A stretch of DNA of 64,000 nucleotides, from positions 62,001-126,000 of the forward strand of contig CAYMAS010000005.1 of NCBI GenBank assembly GCA_964388485.1. Reading direction: 5' to 3'. Below, piece after piece: positions 43,658 through 52,368 of the stretch; position 1 is the first letter of the stretch, and each line of letters begins with the position of its first letter. The position numbers were made by a program, and so were the translations under genes. The notes beneath the pieces were generated by a model that searched no databases, was not told the DNA's origin, and was given only the letters and a program-made list of their open reading frames with translations. The DNA comes from JBCDKH01 sp964388485 (lineage in GTDB: Bacteria > Planctomycetota > Phycisphaerae > Tepidisphaerales > Tepidisphaeraceae).

Positions 43658-44827
43658 ATGCCGCCGGTGACGATCGAGGTGCGGGCGACCGACGGCCGGG
43701 CGAGGACTGGGCGCATCCACACGCCGCACGGCAGCTACCCGACGCCGGCCTTCATGCCCGTCGGAACACAAGGCTGCGTCAAGGGCATCACGCCCGACCA
43801 CCTCCGCGACGGCGGGGCGGGCTGCGTGTTGGGCAACACCTACCACCTCATGCTCCGGCCCGGTGCCGAGACCGTCGCCACCCTCGGCGGCCTGCAGAAA
43901 TTCGGCGGCTGGAACGGGCCGATGCTGACCGACTCGGGCGGCTTCCAGGTCTTTTCCATGAGCGACGCCAACGCGATGGACGAGGACGGCGTGACCTTCA
44001 AGAGCCACCTCGACGGCTCGAAGGTCCGGCTCACGCCCGAGCGATCCATCGAGGTGCAGAACCAACTCGGGGCCGACATCATCATGGCCTTCGACCACTG
44101 CCCGCCGGGTGATGCTTCGTACGAGGTGCAGCTCGATGCGATGGAGCGGACGACGCGCTGGACGCGGCGGTGCGTCGAGGCTCACGGTCGTGCCGACGAC
44201 CAGGCGCTGTTCGGCATCGTCCAGGGTGGCGTGGATCTGGAGCTTCGCGAGCGGTCCGCGAGGGAGTTGGCGGAGCTGGATCTGCCCGGGTACGCCCTGG
44301 GCGGCTTGGCGGTGGGCGAAGGCTTCGACGCCATGCAGCGGGTACTCGAAGGTGCCACCGAGTTTCTGCCGCCGGACAAGCCGCGTTACCTCATGGGCGT
44401 CGGATATCCGAGGGACGTCATCGAAGGCGTCGCCAACGGCATCGACCAGTTCGACTGCGTCCTGCCGACCCGCAACGGCCGGGGCTTGATCGTCTGGACG
44501 AGCGACGGCCAGACGCTGCGGCTCAAGAACGCCAAGTTCGCCCGAGACGAAGGACCGATCGACGCCGGCTGCTCCTGCTACGCCTGCCAGACCTACAGCC
44601 GCGGGGCGATTCGGCACTTCTTCCAGGCAGGCGAGATGCTCGGGCCGATCCTGGCGAGCCTGCATAATCTCGCCTTCTTCGGCCGACTCATGGCCGATGT
44701 GCGGACCGCCATCGCCGAAGGCCGCTTCGACGCATTCCGGCAGACCGACCCACGCTGCCGCATCGCACCAGCCGAATCCGGCGACCGACCGCACCGACAT
44801 CTACCGCAACCTACGACTGCTCCTTGA
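43658..44827 (+). CDS. tgt: Queuine/preQ1 tRNA-guanine transglycosylase
   Basis: Replaces G34 of GUN-anticodon tRNAs with the queuosine precursor preQ1. The 389 residues show PAFMPVGTQGCVKG, LGNTYHLMLRPG, catalytic D92 in LTDSGGFQVFS, the nucleophile D266 in FDCVLPTRNGRG, LGGLAVGE, and the zinc site CSCYACQTYSRG with a downstream His. Its stop (TGA 44825-44827) shares a base with the yajC ATG, so the two are translationally coupled. tgt-yajC-secD order is widespread in bacteria. No other queuosine gene lies in the window. Confidence 0.96.
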   Translation: MPPVTIEVRATDGRARTGRIHTPHGSYPTPAFMPVGTQGCVKGITPDHLRDGGAGCVLGNTYHLMLRPGAETVATLGGLQKFGGWNGPMLTDSGGFQVFSMSDANAMDEDGVTFKSHLDGSKVRLTPERSIEVQNQLGADIIMAFDHCPPGDASYEVQLDAMERTTRWTRRCVEAHGRADDQALFGIVQGGVDLELRERSARELAELDLPGYALGGLAVGEGFDAMQRVLEGATEFLPPDKPRYLMGVGYPRDVIEGVANGIDQFDCVLPTRNGRGLIVWTSDGQTLRLKNAKFARDEGPIDAGCSCYACQTYSRGAIRHFFQAGEMLGPILASLHNLAFFGRLMADVRTAIAEGRFDAFRQTDPRCRIAPAESGDRPHRHLPQPTTAP

Positions 44828-45174
44828 TGAACTTCATGCTCCTGACGCTCGCCCAAGACGCTCCGCCACCGCCACCGGGTTGGTGGACGATGGTCACGAC
44901 GCTGGTGCCGTTCCTGCTGATCGGCGTCTTCTTCTACCTCGTCCTCATCGCCCCGCAGCGGAAGAAGCAGAAGGAGACCCAGAAGATGATCGCCGCCGTC
45001 TCAAAAGGCGACAAGGTCACCACCATCGGCGGCATCATGGGCACCGTGGTCGCCGTCGCCGACGACTCCGTTACCGTCAAGGTCGACGAAACCAGCAACG
45101 CCAAGGTTCGTTTCATCAAAAGCGCCCTCGCCTCGGTGGAGCCGAAGAACGCTCCGAAGGATGGGAAAGACTAA
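44827..45174 (+). CDS. yajC: Sec translocon accessory subunit YajC
   Basis: A 115-residue inner-membrane protein associated with SecDF. It has a short N-terminal segment with a Pro run (DAPPPPPGWW), a single membrane helix (TLVPFLLIGVFFYLVLIAPQ), then the family hallmark RKKQKETQKMIAAVSKGDKV and TIGGIMGTVVAV. ATG 44827 overlaps the last base of the tgt stop. An in-frame TTG at 44824 is a less likely start. An inverted-repeat element separates it from secDF. Confidence 0.94.
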   Translation: MNFMLLTLAQDAPPPPPGWWTMVTTLVPFLLIGVFFYLVLIAPQRKKQKETQKMIAAVSKGDKVTTIGGIMGTVVAVADDSVTVKVDETSNAKVRFIKSALASVEPKNAPKDGKD

Positions 45175-45197
45175 TCGACTTCAACGGACCCGCTTAC

Positions 45198-45297
45198 CGT
45201 CATCCCGAGCGGAGCCGAGGGACCTCGCCCGGACGAATGCCGCGAAGCTCATGCGACTCGAAGCAGTCGAGGTCCCTCGGCTGCGCTCGGAATGACG
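45198..45297. repeat. 100-bp inverted-repeat element, copy upstream of secDF
   Basis: 30-bp arms (45198-45227 and 45268-45297, two mismatches) begin CGTCATCCCGAGCGGAGCC, with a 40-nt centre. There is no ORF. A related element lies just after secDF at 48797-48885, so the pair brackets that gene. It may act as a terminator or attenuator between yajC and secDF. Confidence 0.88.
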
Positions 45298-45399
45298 GCG
45301 GGGTGTTCGCCCGATGGTCGCTAGTTCCATTCGACCTCGCCGACCTGAGGCCGCTAACCTGAGAGCCCGACCGGTCGCGTCTTGCGACTCCGCCTTGCC

Positions 45400-48300
45400 A
45401 TGCCCACTGCTTACACCGGCCGCGTCCTGCTGATTCTGAGCGTGCTTTACCTCGCGCTCTGCACGATCTACCCGCGTGCACCCTTCAGCATCTTCTTGCC
45501 GCTGACCGATCAGTCGGCGACCTTCGAGAGCAACCTCCGTCCCGGCATCGACATGGTCGGCGGCACGAGTCTGCTCTACGAGATCGAAGTCCCCGACGAC
45601 TACGAAGGCACGCCCGGCGAGTCGCTCAGCCAGCAGGTCTCCAGCGCCCTCAAGCGGCGCGTTGACCCGCAGGGCGTCCTCAACCTCGTTTGGCGGCCCC
45701 AGGGCGACACGCGCCTCGAAATTCAATTGCCACTCTCGCAAGACGTCGGCGTCGGCGAGGCGGCACGGGAGGAGTACCAGGAGGCCCAGGAAAGGCTCGC
45801 CGCCTTCGACGTCACGCAACGCCAGGTCGTCTTCGCCGTGGAAAACTTCGAAGGCGATGAACGCGACGAACGTCTCCTCGAACTCGCCGGCGGTGGTGAA
45901 GCCCGATTGGCCGTCTTCCGCGAAGTCGCCGACGCGTACGACGACCTGCAAGCCGCCACCGGCGTCCTCTCCGCCAATCGAGCCGAAGAGGCGTACGAAG
46001 CCGCCAAGGCCGAGGTTGCCGACACCAACATTCGCGTCGAAGAAGTCGAACCCGTCGCCAGCCTCGTCGGCGAAGACCGCGACAGGCGACTTGCCGAACT
46101 CGAAGAGAAGAATGCGGGCTTCGACGAACGGTGGGAAGCCGTCGTCGCCTATGTCGACGCCGCCACCGAATTCGAAGCCATCCGCGAAACCATCGCCGAC
46201 ACGGCCACGCTCAAGCGCCTCCTTCAAGGCAGCGGCGTTTTGCAGTTCAACATCCTCCCCTTCGTCGCCACCGACACCGGTTTCCGCTACGACGACGGCC
46301 TCGACGAGGAGCAGTACGACGAACTCGCCGACGAACTCCGCCGCCTCGGCCCACGTCCGCGTGCCGGCAGCGACTTCCGCTGGTTTGAGCTCGAAGAGAA
46401 CGCCAACGTCGGCGTGCCGACGGAGGTCGGTCCCGACGGCAAGACCTACGTCCTGGCCTGGAACACCGACGAAAAGTCCCTCGACTCCCGCGACCCCGAA
46501 TGGGGCCTGGAACGTGCCGGCCGGGGGAACGACCAGCAGGGCGGCAGGGCGATCAACTTCAGCCTCGACCCCTCCGGTGCCAGCCTCTTCGGCGACCTCA
46601 GCGGCACCAACATCGACCGCCCGCTCGCGATCGTCCTGGACAACAAGGTCATCAGCGCGCCCAACCTCAACAGCCGGATCACGTCGCAAGGCATCATCAC
46701 CGGCGGCCGGGGCGGCTTCCAACCGGCCGAGCAGGACTACCTCGTCAACACCCTCAACGCCGGCGCCCTGCCTGCGCGTCTGAGCGAAGAACCCATCAGC
46801 GAACGCACCGTCGGCCCGCAGCTGGGCGCGGACAACATCCGCGCCGGCTTCGTCGCCTGCATCGCCGGCCTGTTCATCGTCGGCATCTTCCTCATCGGCT
46901 ACTACTACCTCAGCGGCGTCGTCGCCTTCGTGGCGGTGCTGATGAACATGCTCATCATCCTCGCCAGCATGGCCGCGCTGCAGGCGCCGTTCACGCTGCC
47001 GAGTGTCGCGGGCATCATCCTGTCGCTCGGCATGAGCGTCGACGCCAACGTCCTCATCTTCGAACGACTCCGCGAAGAACAACGACGCGGACTCTCCGTC
47101 AAGATGGCCCTCCGCAACGGCTATGACCGTGCGTTGTCCGCCATCCTCGACTCCAACATCACCACCGGCATCACCGCCCTCATCCTCTACGTCTTCGGTT
47201 CGGAAGAGGTCAAAGGCTTCGGGCTCACGCTGCTCATCGGCATCTTCGCCTCGCTCTTCACGGCCCTGTTCGTCACCAAGACGATCTTCGGCCTGATGAC
47301 CGAAAAGCTCGAAATCAAAGACCTCTCGAGCATTCCACGCACCTTCCCCAAGTGGGACCGCCTGCTCACGCCCAAGATCGACTGGATGAGCAAGGCCTGG
47401 ATCGCCGGCGGCGTCAGCGGCCTCATCATCCTCATCGGCTGCCTGCTCTTCGGCTACTACTTCGAGAAGGGCCGCGTCCTCGACACCGAGTTCGCCGGCG
47501 GCACCACCGCCGTCTTCACGCTCAATGAACCTATGGACGTCGGCGTCGTCCGCAGCGCGCTCGAACGCGATGACGTTGACGACGACCTCGCCAGCCTGCA
47601 GGTCGTCAGCATCGAACCCTCCGTCGGCCAGGAGGATGACACGAAGTACGAAGTTGTTACGATCAACCAGGACGACGAGGCCGTCACCCGCGCCATCCTC
47701 GACCGCCTCGGCGACGCCATCGCCGTCCGTCAGCCGAGCACGTTCGACCAGAGCACCGCGACGTTCGACGAGGTCATGGAGACCATCGTCGTCCCTGCCG
47801 AAGTCGGCTCGCCCCAGCTACGCGACGTGCCCGCGAGTGAGGACCTCATCGCCGCCAACTCCGGCGGCGTTGCGATCATCCTCAACAACCTCGACCCGAT
47901 GCCCGAAGCGGCCGAGCTCGAGGACCGCCTCCGCCAGCAACGCCTCAAAGGCGGCTACGCCGGCTCCGGCCTCTCCGGCGGCGTCAGCGTCGACGTCGAG
48001 ACCTTCCCCGAGCTCGACAGTGCCCTCGTCCTCATCAGCAACGACCGCTTCGTCTACAGCGACGACCCCGACATCGCCCGCGAGTGGCGGACCCAGCTGG
48101 CCGACCCGGCCTGGCAGATGACCGTCGACGCCGTCGCCAACCCCGAAGAGCTGGAAAAGGTCACCAAGATCGGCGCCCAGGTCGCCGGCGAGTTCCAACG
48201 CGACGCCACGCTCGCCGTGATCCTGTCGGTCTTGGCCATCATGGCCTACATCTGGATTCGCTTCGGCGACCTGAAGTACTCGACCGCCACCGTCGTCGCC

Positions 48301-48762
48301 CTCACGCACGACACGCTCTTCTGCATCGCCGCCATCGGCTTTGCGCACCTCTTGGCGTCGACGTTCATCGGCGACCTGCTCATGCTTGACCCGTTCCGCC
48401 TGAACCTGACGATGGTCGCCGCCATCCTGACGGTGATGGGCTTCAGCATGAACGACACGGTCGTCGTCTTCGACCGCATCCGCGAAAACCGCGGCAAATA
48501 CGGCAGCCTGACCCGCAAGGTCGTCAACGACTCGATCAACCAAACGCTCAGCCGCACCTTGCTCACCGGCGGCACGACCCTCGTGACGATCTTCGTCATG
48601 TACGTCTTCGGCGGCCCTGGCATCCACGGCTTCACCTTCGCGATGCTCATCGGCATCATCACCGGCACCTTCAGCTCCATCGCCATCGCCAGCCCCATCC
48701 TCCTCGTCGGCCGCCGAGAGCAGCAGGATTCGACACTGCCCGCCCCGTCCGTCGCGACCTAG
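45400..48762 (+). CDS. secDF: Fused protein-export membrane protein SecD-SecF
   Basis: Proton-driven partner of SecYEG that pulls translocating proteins out on the periplasmic side. About 1120 residues. The SecD half begins with a membrane helix (RVLLILSVLYLALCTIY), then RPGIDMVGGTSLLYEIE, a P1 periplasmic domain with a long charged helical insertion (about 120-290), INFSLDPSGASLFGDLSG, VLDNKVISAPNL, and the membrane block with SLGMSVDANVLIFERLREE. The SecF half begins about residue 660 with FEKGRVLDTEFAGGT, includes FSMNDTVVVFDRIRENRG and ends RREQQDSTLPAPSVAT. The charged insertion in P1 is larger than in E. coli SecD. ATG 45400 is preferred over TTG 45382. Confidence 0.96.
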   Translation: MPTAYTGRVLLILSVLYLALCTIYPRAPFSIFLPLTDQSATFESNLRPGIDMVGGTSLLYEIEVPDDYEGTPGESLSQQVSSALKRRVDPQGVLNLVWRPQGDTRLEIQLPLSQDVGVGEAAREEYQEAQERLAAFDVTQRQVVFAVENFEGDERDERLLELAGGGEARLAVFREVADAYDDLQAATGVLSANRAEEAYEAAKAEVADTNIRVEEVEPVASLVGEDRDRRLAELEEKNAGFDERWEAVVAYVDAATEFEAIRETIADTATLKRLLQGSGVLQFNILPFVATDTGFRYDDGLDEEQYDELADELRRLGPRPRAGSDFRWFELEENANVGVPTEVGPDGKTYVLAWNTDEKSLDSRDPEWGLERAGRGNDQQGGRAINFSLDPSGASLFGDLSGTNIDRPLAIVLDNKVISAPNLNSRITSQGIITGGRGGFQPAEQDYLVNTLNAGALPARLSEEPISERTVGPQLGADNIRAGFVACIAGLFIVGIFLIGYYYLSGVVAFVAVLMNMLIILASMAALQAPFTLPSVAGIILSLGMSVDANVLIFERLREEQRRGLSVKMALRNGYDRALSAILDSNITTGITALILYVFGSEEVKGFGLTLLIGIFASLFTALFVTKTIFGLMTEKLEIKDLSSIPRTFPKWDRLLTPKIDWMSKAWIAGGVSGLIILIGCLLFGYYFEKGRVLDTEFAGGTTAVFTLNEPMDVGVVRSALERDDVDDDLASLQVVSIEPSVGQEDDTKYEVVTINQDDEAVTRAILDRLGDAIAVRQPSTFDQSTATFDEVMETIVVPAEVGSPQLRDVPASEDLIAANSGGVAIILNNLDPMPEAAELEDRLRQQRLKGGYAGSGLSGGVSVDVETFPELDSALVLISNDRFVYSDDPDIAREWRTQLADPAWQMTVDAVANPEELEKVTKIGAQVAGEFQRDATLAVILSVLAIMAYIWIRFGDLKYSTATVVALTHDTLFCIAAIGFAHLLASTFIGDLLMLDPFRLNLTMVAAILTVMGFSMNDTVVVFDRIRENRGKYGSLTRKVVNDSINQTLSRTLLTGGTTLVTIFVMYVFGGPGIHGFTFAMLIGIITGTFSSIAIASPILLVGRREQQDSTLPAPSVAT

Positions 48763-48796
48763 CGCGGTGTCACGTACCTCAACCTGCCTCCCGCTC

Positions 48797-48885
48797 CGTC
48801 ATCCCGAGCGCAGCCTAGGGACCTCGCCGTGGATCACGTGCCGAATACGAGGTCCTTCGACTCGCTACGCTCGCTCAGAATGACG
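48797..48885. repeat. 89-bp inverted-repeat element, copy downstream of secDF
   Basis: The left arm (48797-48826) closely matches the left arm of the 45198 element; the right arm (48848-48885) is more diverged and 8 nt longer. It lies between secDF and the convergent gene ending at 48913 and could serve as a transcription terminator for both. Confidence 0.82.
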
Positions 48886-48912
48886 GAGGGGCAGCCACTC
48901 AAGCCAACGGGT

Positions 48913-49965
48913 TCACTCGAGAGGCTCGACCACCACGTTCATCAGCGTCATTCCGAACGACGTCGCCAAGCCGATCGACGCCTCATCGAACTGCGGCAGT
49001 GGCCTGCTCGTGATCTCGTCGCGGGTCAACACGCACACGACCTCGTCATCCAATAGGACAGAGACTTCGTCTTGATCAAATCGGCAGACGACGGTGTAGG
49101 TCTCGCCCGCTTCAAGCACCGGCGGACTCTTGACAAACCAATCGCTTCTGCTCGACTTCACGTACTGAGCCTTCCAACGGTTGTTCGGCGCAAGAGACAA
49201 CCGCAACGTGCGGTCGTCGAACGGAAGCTGGAACCGAATCGCCGAGTAGTCGTTCGTCACCTCGACATCCTCCGCCCGAAACGTCAACGCGACTTGAAAG
49301 TTACCGGCCCTCAAGTCGCTGTCGAACGGAAACTGCACCGACGGCAGCGGATCCTCGCCAGACCCCGGCGTGTAGAGCCCGTCGGCCTTCTTCTCCCAAG
49401 GCTGCTGCAGCACCTGGTACTCGAACGACACGCCAGTCGGCCGCGTCATGATGAGGTCGATCGCCTCCTGCAACGCGTTGGCCCCTTCGACATCATCGCT
49501 CAACCGCAACGCCATGTCCCGATCGCGTCGTAGCGAGCGAAGTGCAGCGTCTTGAGCCCGGTCGATCGCCTTAGTATGGGCGTCCGCGACCTTCTGCAGG
49601 TCCGTCGTCAACGCCGCCCGCGCCTGCTTGGCAGGGCGCGACTCGAAGTCGGACTCACGCGACAAGACCTCGATCAGCGAACGTGCCAGCTCCGCATCGA
49701 TACGATTGACCTCCTTCAGCTGAGCACTTCGCCGGGCGGCTATGCGGGCCTGCGTCAGTCGCTTGCGGTAGATCTCCCAAACCGTCTCCCGACTTGCGTC
49801 GCGCGTCGCGTCCGCGTCCAGCACGGCTTGCAGGTAAGCTTGAATCTGCTCGGCTTCGTGAACCGTCTGCGTCTCCTCCGCGCCCGTCGGCTCGGCACGC
49901 AGTGCTGAAACCACACCCGCCCCGAAGAGGAGCACCACGATCGGCAAGATTCGGTTCTGGAGCAT
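48913..49965 (-). CDS. Secreted protein of unknown function
   Basis: About 350 residues from ATG 49965, or 358 from ATG 49989. The signal peptide is MLQNRILPIVVLLFGAGVV, then a charged helical region (about 30-170) with regular Arg/Ala/Leu heptads (RKRLTQARIAARRSAQLKE). A beta-rich C-terminal domain (about 190-350) follows, with VSFEYQVLQQPW, VQFPFDSDLRAGNFQVAL, YTVVCRFDQDEVSVLLDDEV and MNVVVEPLE. The C-terminal part resembles a concanavalin-like jelly-roll (LamG-type), but no family can be named with confidence. The frame continues upstream to 50073 but would cross a terminator hairpin, so the shorter start is chosen. It is convergent with secDF. Confidence 0.75.
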   Translation of the reverse strand: MLQNRILPIVVLLFGAGVVSALRAEPTGAEETQTVHEAEQIQAYLQAVLDADATRDASRETVWEIYRKRLTQARIAARRSAQLKEVNRIDAELARSLIEVLSRESDFESRPAKQARAALTTDLQKVADAHTKAIDRAQDAALRSLRRDRDMALRLSDDVEGANALQEAIDLIMTRPTGVSFEYQVLQQPWEKKADGLYTPGSGEDPLPSVQFPFDSDLRAGNFQVALTFRAEDVEVTNDYSAIRFQLPFDDRTLRLSLAPNNRWKAQYVKSSRSDWFVKSPPVLEAGETYTVVCRFDQDEVSVLLDDEVVCVLTRDEITSRPLPQFDEASIGLATSFGMTLMNVVVEPLE

Positions 49966-50061
49966 CAGGTACGGGAGCGTACCGATCATGAGATTTGATG
50001 CAATGGACTTTGACCCGCTCTGTTCGACTCGCCCGCCACTGCGCCCGGCACATGAATGAAG

Positions 50062-50095
50062 ATCGACCCGCACGGCTTTCGCCGCGCGGGTCGAT
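50062..50095 (-). terminator. Terminator after the 50116 gene
   Basis: A 10-bp perfect stem (50062-50071 with 50086-50095, ATCGACCCGC/GCGGGTCGAT) with a 14-nt loop. On the minus strand it is followed by a T-containing run (CTTCATTC), and it lies 20 nt after the stop of the gene ending at 50116. Confidence 0.7.
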
Positions 50096-50115
50096 TCGTG
50101 AAGTGTTAAGAAGCC

Positions 50116-50841
50116 CTACGCCGCGATCTTCATCACCGCGTCGCCGTCGCGCCCGCGGCCGGCCTGCGGGAGGGCACCGTTCGTGCCGGCGATGCGGAAC
50201 GAAATCGGGGCACTGGCCGGGCTGGTCTCGTTGCGGCTGGTGATCCACCACGACGTGATCCAGACGGTCATACCCGTCTGCGTCGGGAAGCTCAGCTCCT
50301 TGTCCGTACGCCCCAGCAGCATCGGCTGACCCCACTCAGCCACGTTCGCCGGTGGCGTCTCTCCGACGAACTGGGCGACCGCCACCTGACGAACGCCCGC
50401 CGGCTTGGCACGACGATCCGAATCCTCGGCATCACGGAAGCGGAGCATGATGCTCGTGCCCGACGTCACCTGCCCCTGCACCAGCGGCGGCCGCGGGGGC
50501 GCCTTCACCGGCGTCCCCTTGCCTCGCCGCTTGAGCCCGACGAGCGCCAGCGTCGGCGCTTCGAGCGACCGGTCTACCAACAAGGTTTCGCACAGGTCTC
50601 TGGTGCTGTTGATGAGATGTCCCTTCATGACATCCTTCTCGACGCGATACGGCGTCGAGTGGGTCGCCTCCGTGTGGTAGATCTGGTAAGCAGTCATGAA
50701 GTTGCCCCGTGTCGTCGCGTAGGCCGCAGCGCGAACGGGATCGATGTTGAAGCGAGTGGCATCCTCGGTCAGGTTCCGATCGAGGTTACCGGTGAAGTTG
50801 ATGAGACCTCGTTCGGTACTGATTTCTCGGGTGTAGCTCAT
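50116..50841 (-). CDS. Hypothetical protein with strong expression signals
   Basis: A 241-residue protein with no signal peptide and no family I can name. The N-terminal half is helical (NLDRNLTEDATRFNIDPVRAAAYATTRGN; TRDLCETLLVDRS). A Pro/Lys-rich linker (GKGTPVKAPPRPPLVQGQ, about 113-130) leads to a beta-rich domain resembling a fibronectin-type module (ISFRIAGTNG, VWITSWWITSRNETSPASAP). Similar helical-plus-Ig-like layouts occur in planctomycete and verrucomicrobial hypothetical proteins. A perfect Shine-Dalgarno (GGAGG, 8 nt before ATG 50841), a leader hairpin (50880-50903) and a dedicated terminator suggest high expression. Confidence 0.78.
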   Translation of the reverse strand: MSYTREISTERGLINFTGNLDRNLTEDATRFNIDPVRAAAYATTRGNFMTAYQIYHTEATHSTPYRVEKDVMKGHLINSTRDLCETLLVDRSLEAPTLALVGLKRRGKGTPVKAPPRPPLVQGQVTSGTSIMLRFRDAEDSDRRAKPAGVRQVAVAQFVGETPPANVAEWGQPMLLGRTDKELSFPTQTGMTVWITSWWITSRNETSPASAPISFRIAGTNGALPQAGRGRDGDAVMKIAA

Positions 50842-51537
50842 ATCGAGCCTCCTTACGTGTTACTGAAGATTCGGCATCGCCCGGCGGCATCCGTACCGCC
50901 GGGTCGTTGCCTGTTATCGCGAGATCCCGGACCCGCCGACGGCGTCTCCGTCTCGCTACCCGCCTCATCGAGTCACGCACATGACTACTGAAGCCGAGGC
51001 GTCGCGTCACGGTGCTATGGGACGTTAATGCCTCTCAAATCAACGCCATCGTCAAGACGAGGAACGCCGTTGTTAAGACGAGGAACGCCATCGTCATGAC
51101 AAGCGTGTCCATCGAGATGACGATTACGGCCATCGACACAACAAGCATGCCCATTGTCATGACAAGCAAGCCCGTCGTCATGTCGACCTTTGGCATCGTC
51201 AAGACCACGGCGAGCATCGTCGTGACAAGCCTGTCCCTCCTCAACGCAAGCCACGCCACCCTCAAGACGACGGGCTTCGTCATTGAGCCGATCGCCCCTT
51301 TCCTCATCCCAATCACGCCAGGCATCACCCTAGGGACTGCCGCCGTCAGGACGCCCATCCTCTTCCCGCGAGGCGGACTGCAAGCTAAAGAATCGCCTTG
51401 ACCCGCTGCCAATTCCTGCGACACTGCTGCCGCTGCCGGGGACGACCAGCGGCCTGCGGGGATCGAAGTGCACCACGCGGACGACGTCGTCCGCCACCCC
51501 AAACGGCTGGTGTCGCTCCTGACCAGGGAGACACATC
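50842..51537. other. 700-bp region between divergent genes
   Basis: It holds an 8-bp-stem hairpin in the leader of the 50841 gene (50880-50887 with 50896-50903, CCCGGCGG/CCGCCGGG) and the 21-bp repeat array (51042-51293). About 245 bp before the PEP-CTERM gene contain TTGACC (about 51398) as a possible -35. Reading frames are open across the array on both strands because the unit is a multiple of three, but none has a good start signal. Confidence 0.6.
51042..51293. repeat. Array of about twelve degenerate 21-bp repeats
   Basis: Consecutive 21-bp units beginning AACGCCATCGTC, with the approximate consensus AACGCCATCGTCATGACAAG plus a final C. Units 1-3 and 6 are closest, and units 10-12 are decayed. 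The centre of each unit is GTCATGAC or a near variant (GTCAAGAC, GTCGTGAC), a palindrome. The period equals two turns of B-DNA. Read as protein it gives seven-residue repeats in every frame, for example xAIVMTS (plus) or LVxTMxx (minus). Confidence 0.85.
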
Positions 51538-52206
51538 ATGCCATCGACCCGTCCGATCCACCGTCGCCACAATGTTCGCCCCCACCACGTCTTGGCCGCC
51601 GCCGCCGTGATGGTGGCCGCCAACAACGTTGCTGCCCAGACGCTGCTCGACGTTAACCTGAACGATTTCACCGTCGTCTCGTCGCCGACGAGCGACGGCT
51701 TCACCTTCGACTTCGCGGCCGACGGCGACACCGCCATCAATGAGATCTTCCTCGACGGCACGCCCGTCCCCGGCTTCGTCAACCCATTCCCAAGCGCATC
51801 GGCCGGCTTGGGCGGCTCCTTCTCGCTCGTCGGTGACGACGCCTCGGGCACGATCGACGCCGGCAACCTCACCCTCACCGACGCCGACGGCAACACGCTC
51901 GCCTTCAGCAATGCCAGCGGAACCTACAGCGACACCGGTAGCGGCCTCGGCGTCACGCTGTTTCTCAGCGGCGACGGGCTGCTGACCGGCTCCTCGTTCG
52001 CCGGCGTCGACCTGTCTGGCTTCGAGGCGGCCTCCACCGGGAACGCCGTCGGCTTCTTCTTCGATTCGTCGCTCCTGAGCCCCGTCGGCGATGTGGACGA
52101 CGAGGCGAGCATCGACCTGAGCTTCGAGCTGACCGTCATCCCCGAGCCGACCGCCGGCCTCGCCCTCGCCGGGACGGCCCTGCTCGCGCTCCGGCGCCGC
52201 CGCTGA
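51538..52206 (+). CDS. PEP-CTERM sorting-domain protein
   Basis: A 222-residue exported protein. The long basic N-terminus (RPIHRRHNVRPHHVLAAAAVMVAANNVAAQ) is a signal peptide. The central domain is beta-rich and Asp/Gly/Ser-rich (GSFSLVGDDASGTIDAGN, SDTGSGLGVTLFLSGDGLL), typical of low-complexity surface proteins. The C-terminal tail is the PEP-CTERM sorting signal: VIPEPTAGLALAG, a hydrophobic stretch, then the RRRR end. Such proteins are processed by an exosortase and attached to extracellular polysaccharide; no exosortase gene is in this window. ATG 51538 is preceded by GGGAG at a suitable distance. Confidence 0.9.
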   Translation: MPSTRPIHRRHNVRPHHVLAAAAVMVAANNVAAQTLLDVNLNDFTVVSSPTSDGFTFDFAADGDTAINEIFLDGTPVPGFVNPFPSASAGLGGSFSLVGDDASGTIDAGNLTLTDADGNTLAFSNASGTYSDTGSGLGVTLFLSGDGLLTGSSFAGVDLSGFEAASTGNAVGFFFDSSLLSPVGDVDDEASIDLSFELTVIPEPTAGLALAGTALLALRRRR

Positions 52207-52368
52207 ACCGCACCCGTGCCCGCACCGGCCGTTGCTCTTGGTGTCGGCACGTTGTTGTTTCCTGTTGCCACCACCGTCGATGCGTGTCCGCCGAAGCGGT
52301 GAGACTTGCGTCATCCGCCTGTTCGCCTTTTACCTACTGCCCCGCGACACGTCCGGGGGGAGCCTCCG

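Noticed and set aside
45181..47082. A 633-codon frame antisense to secDF
   Set aside because: Same shadow effect, and it runs through an inverted-repeat element.
51042..51293. CRISPR array
   Set aside because: Units are contiguous and 21 bp, with no spacers and no cas genes nearby.
51012..51401. Plus-strand 129-codon frame through the 21-bp array, and minus-strand frames at 51015-51254 and 51035-51502
   Set aside because: The array unit is a multiple of three without stops, so several frames stay open automatically. None has a good start or a clear end. Kept as a repeat, with coding listed as an alternative.
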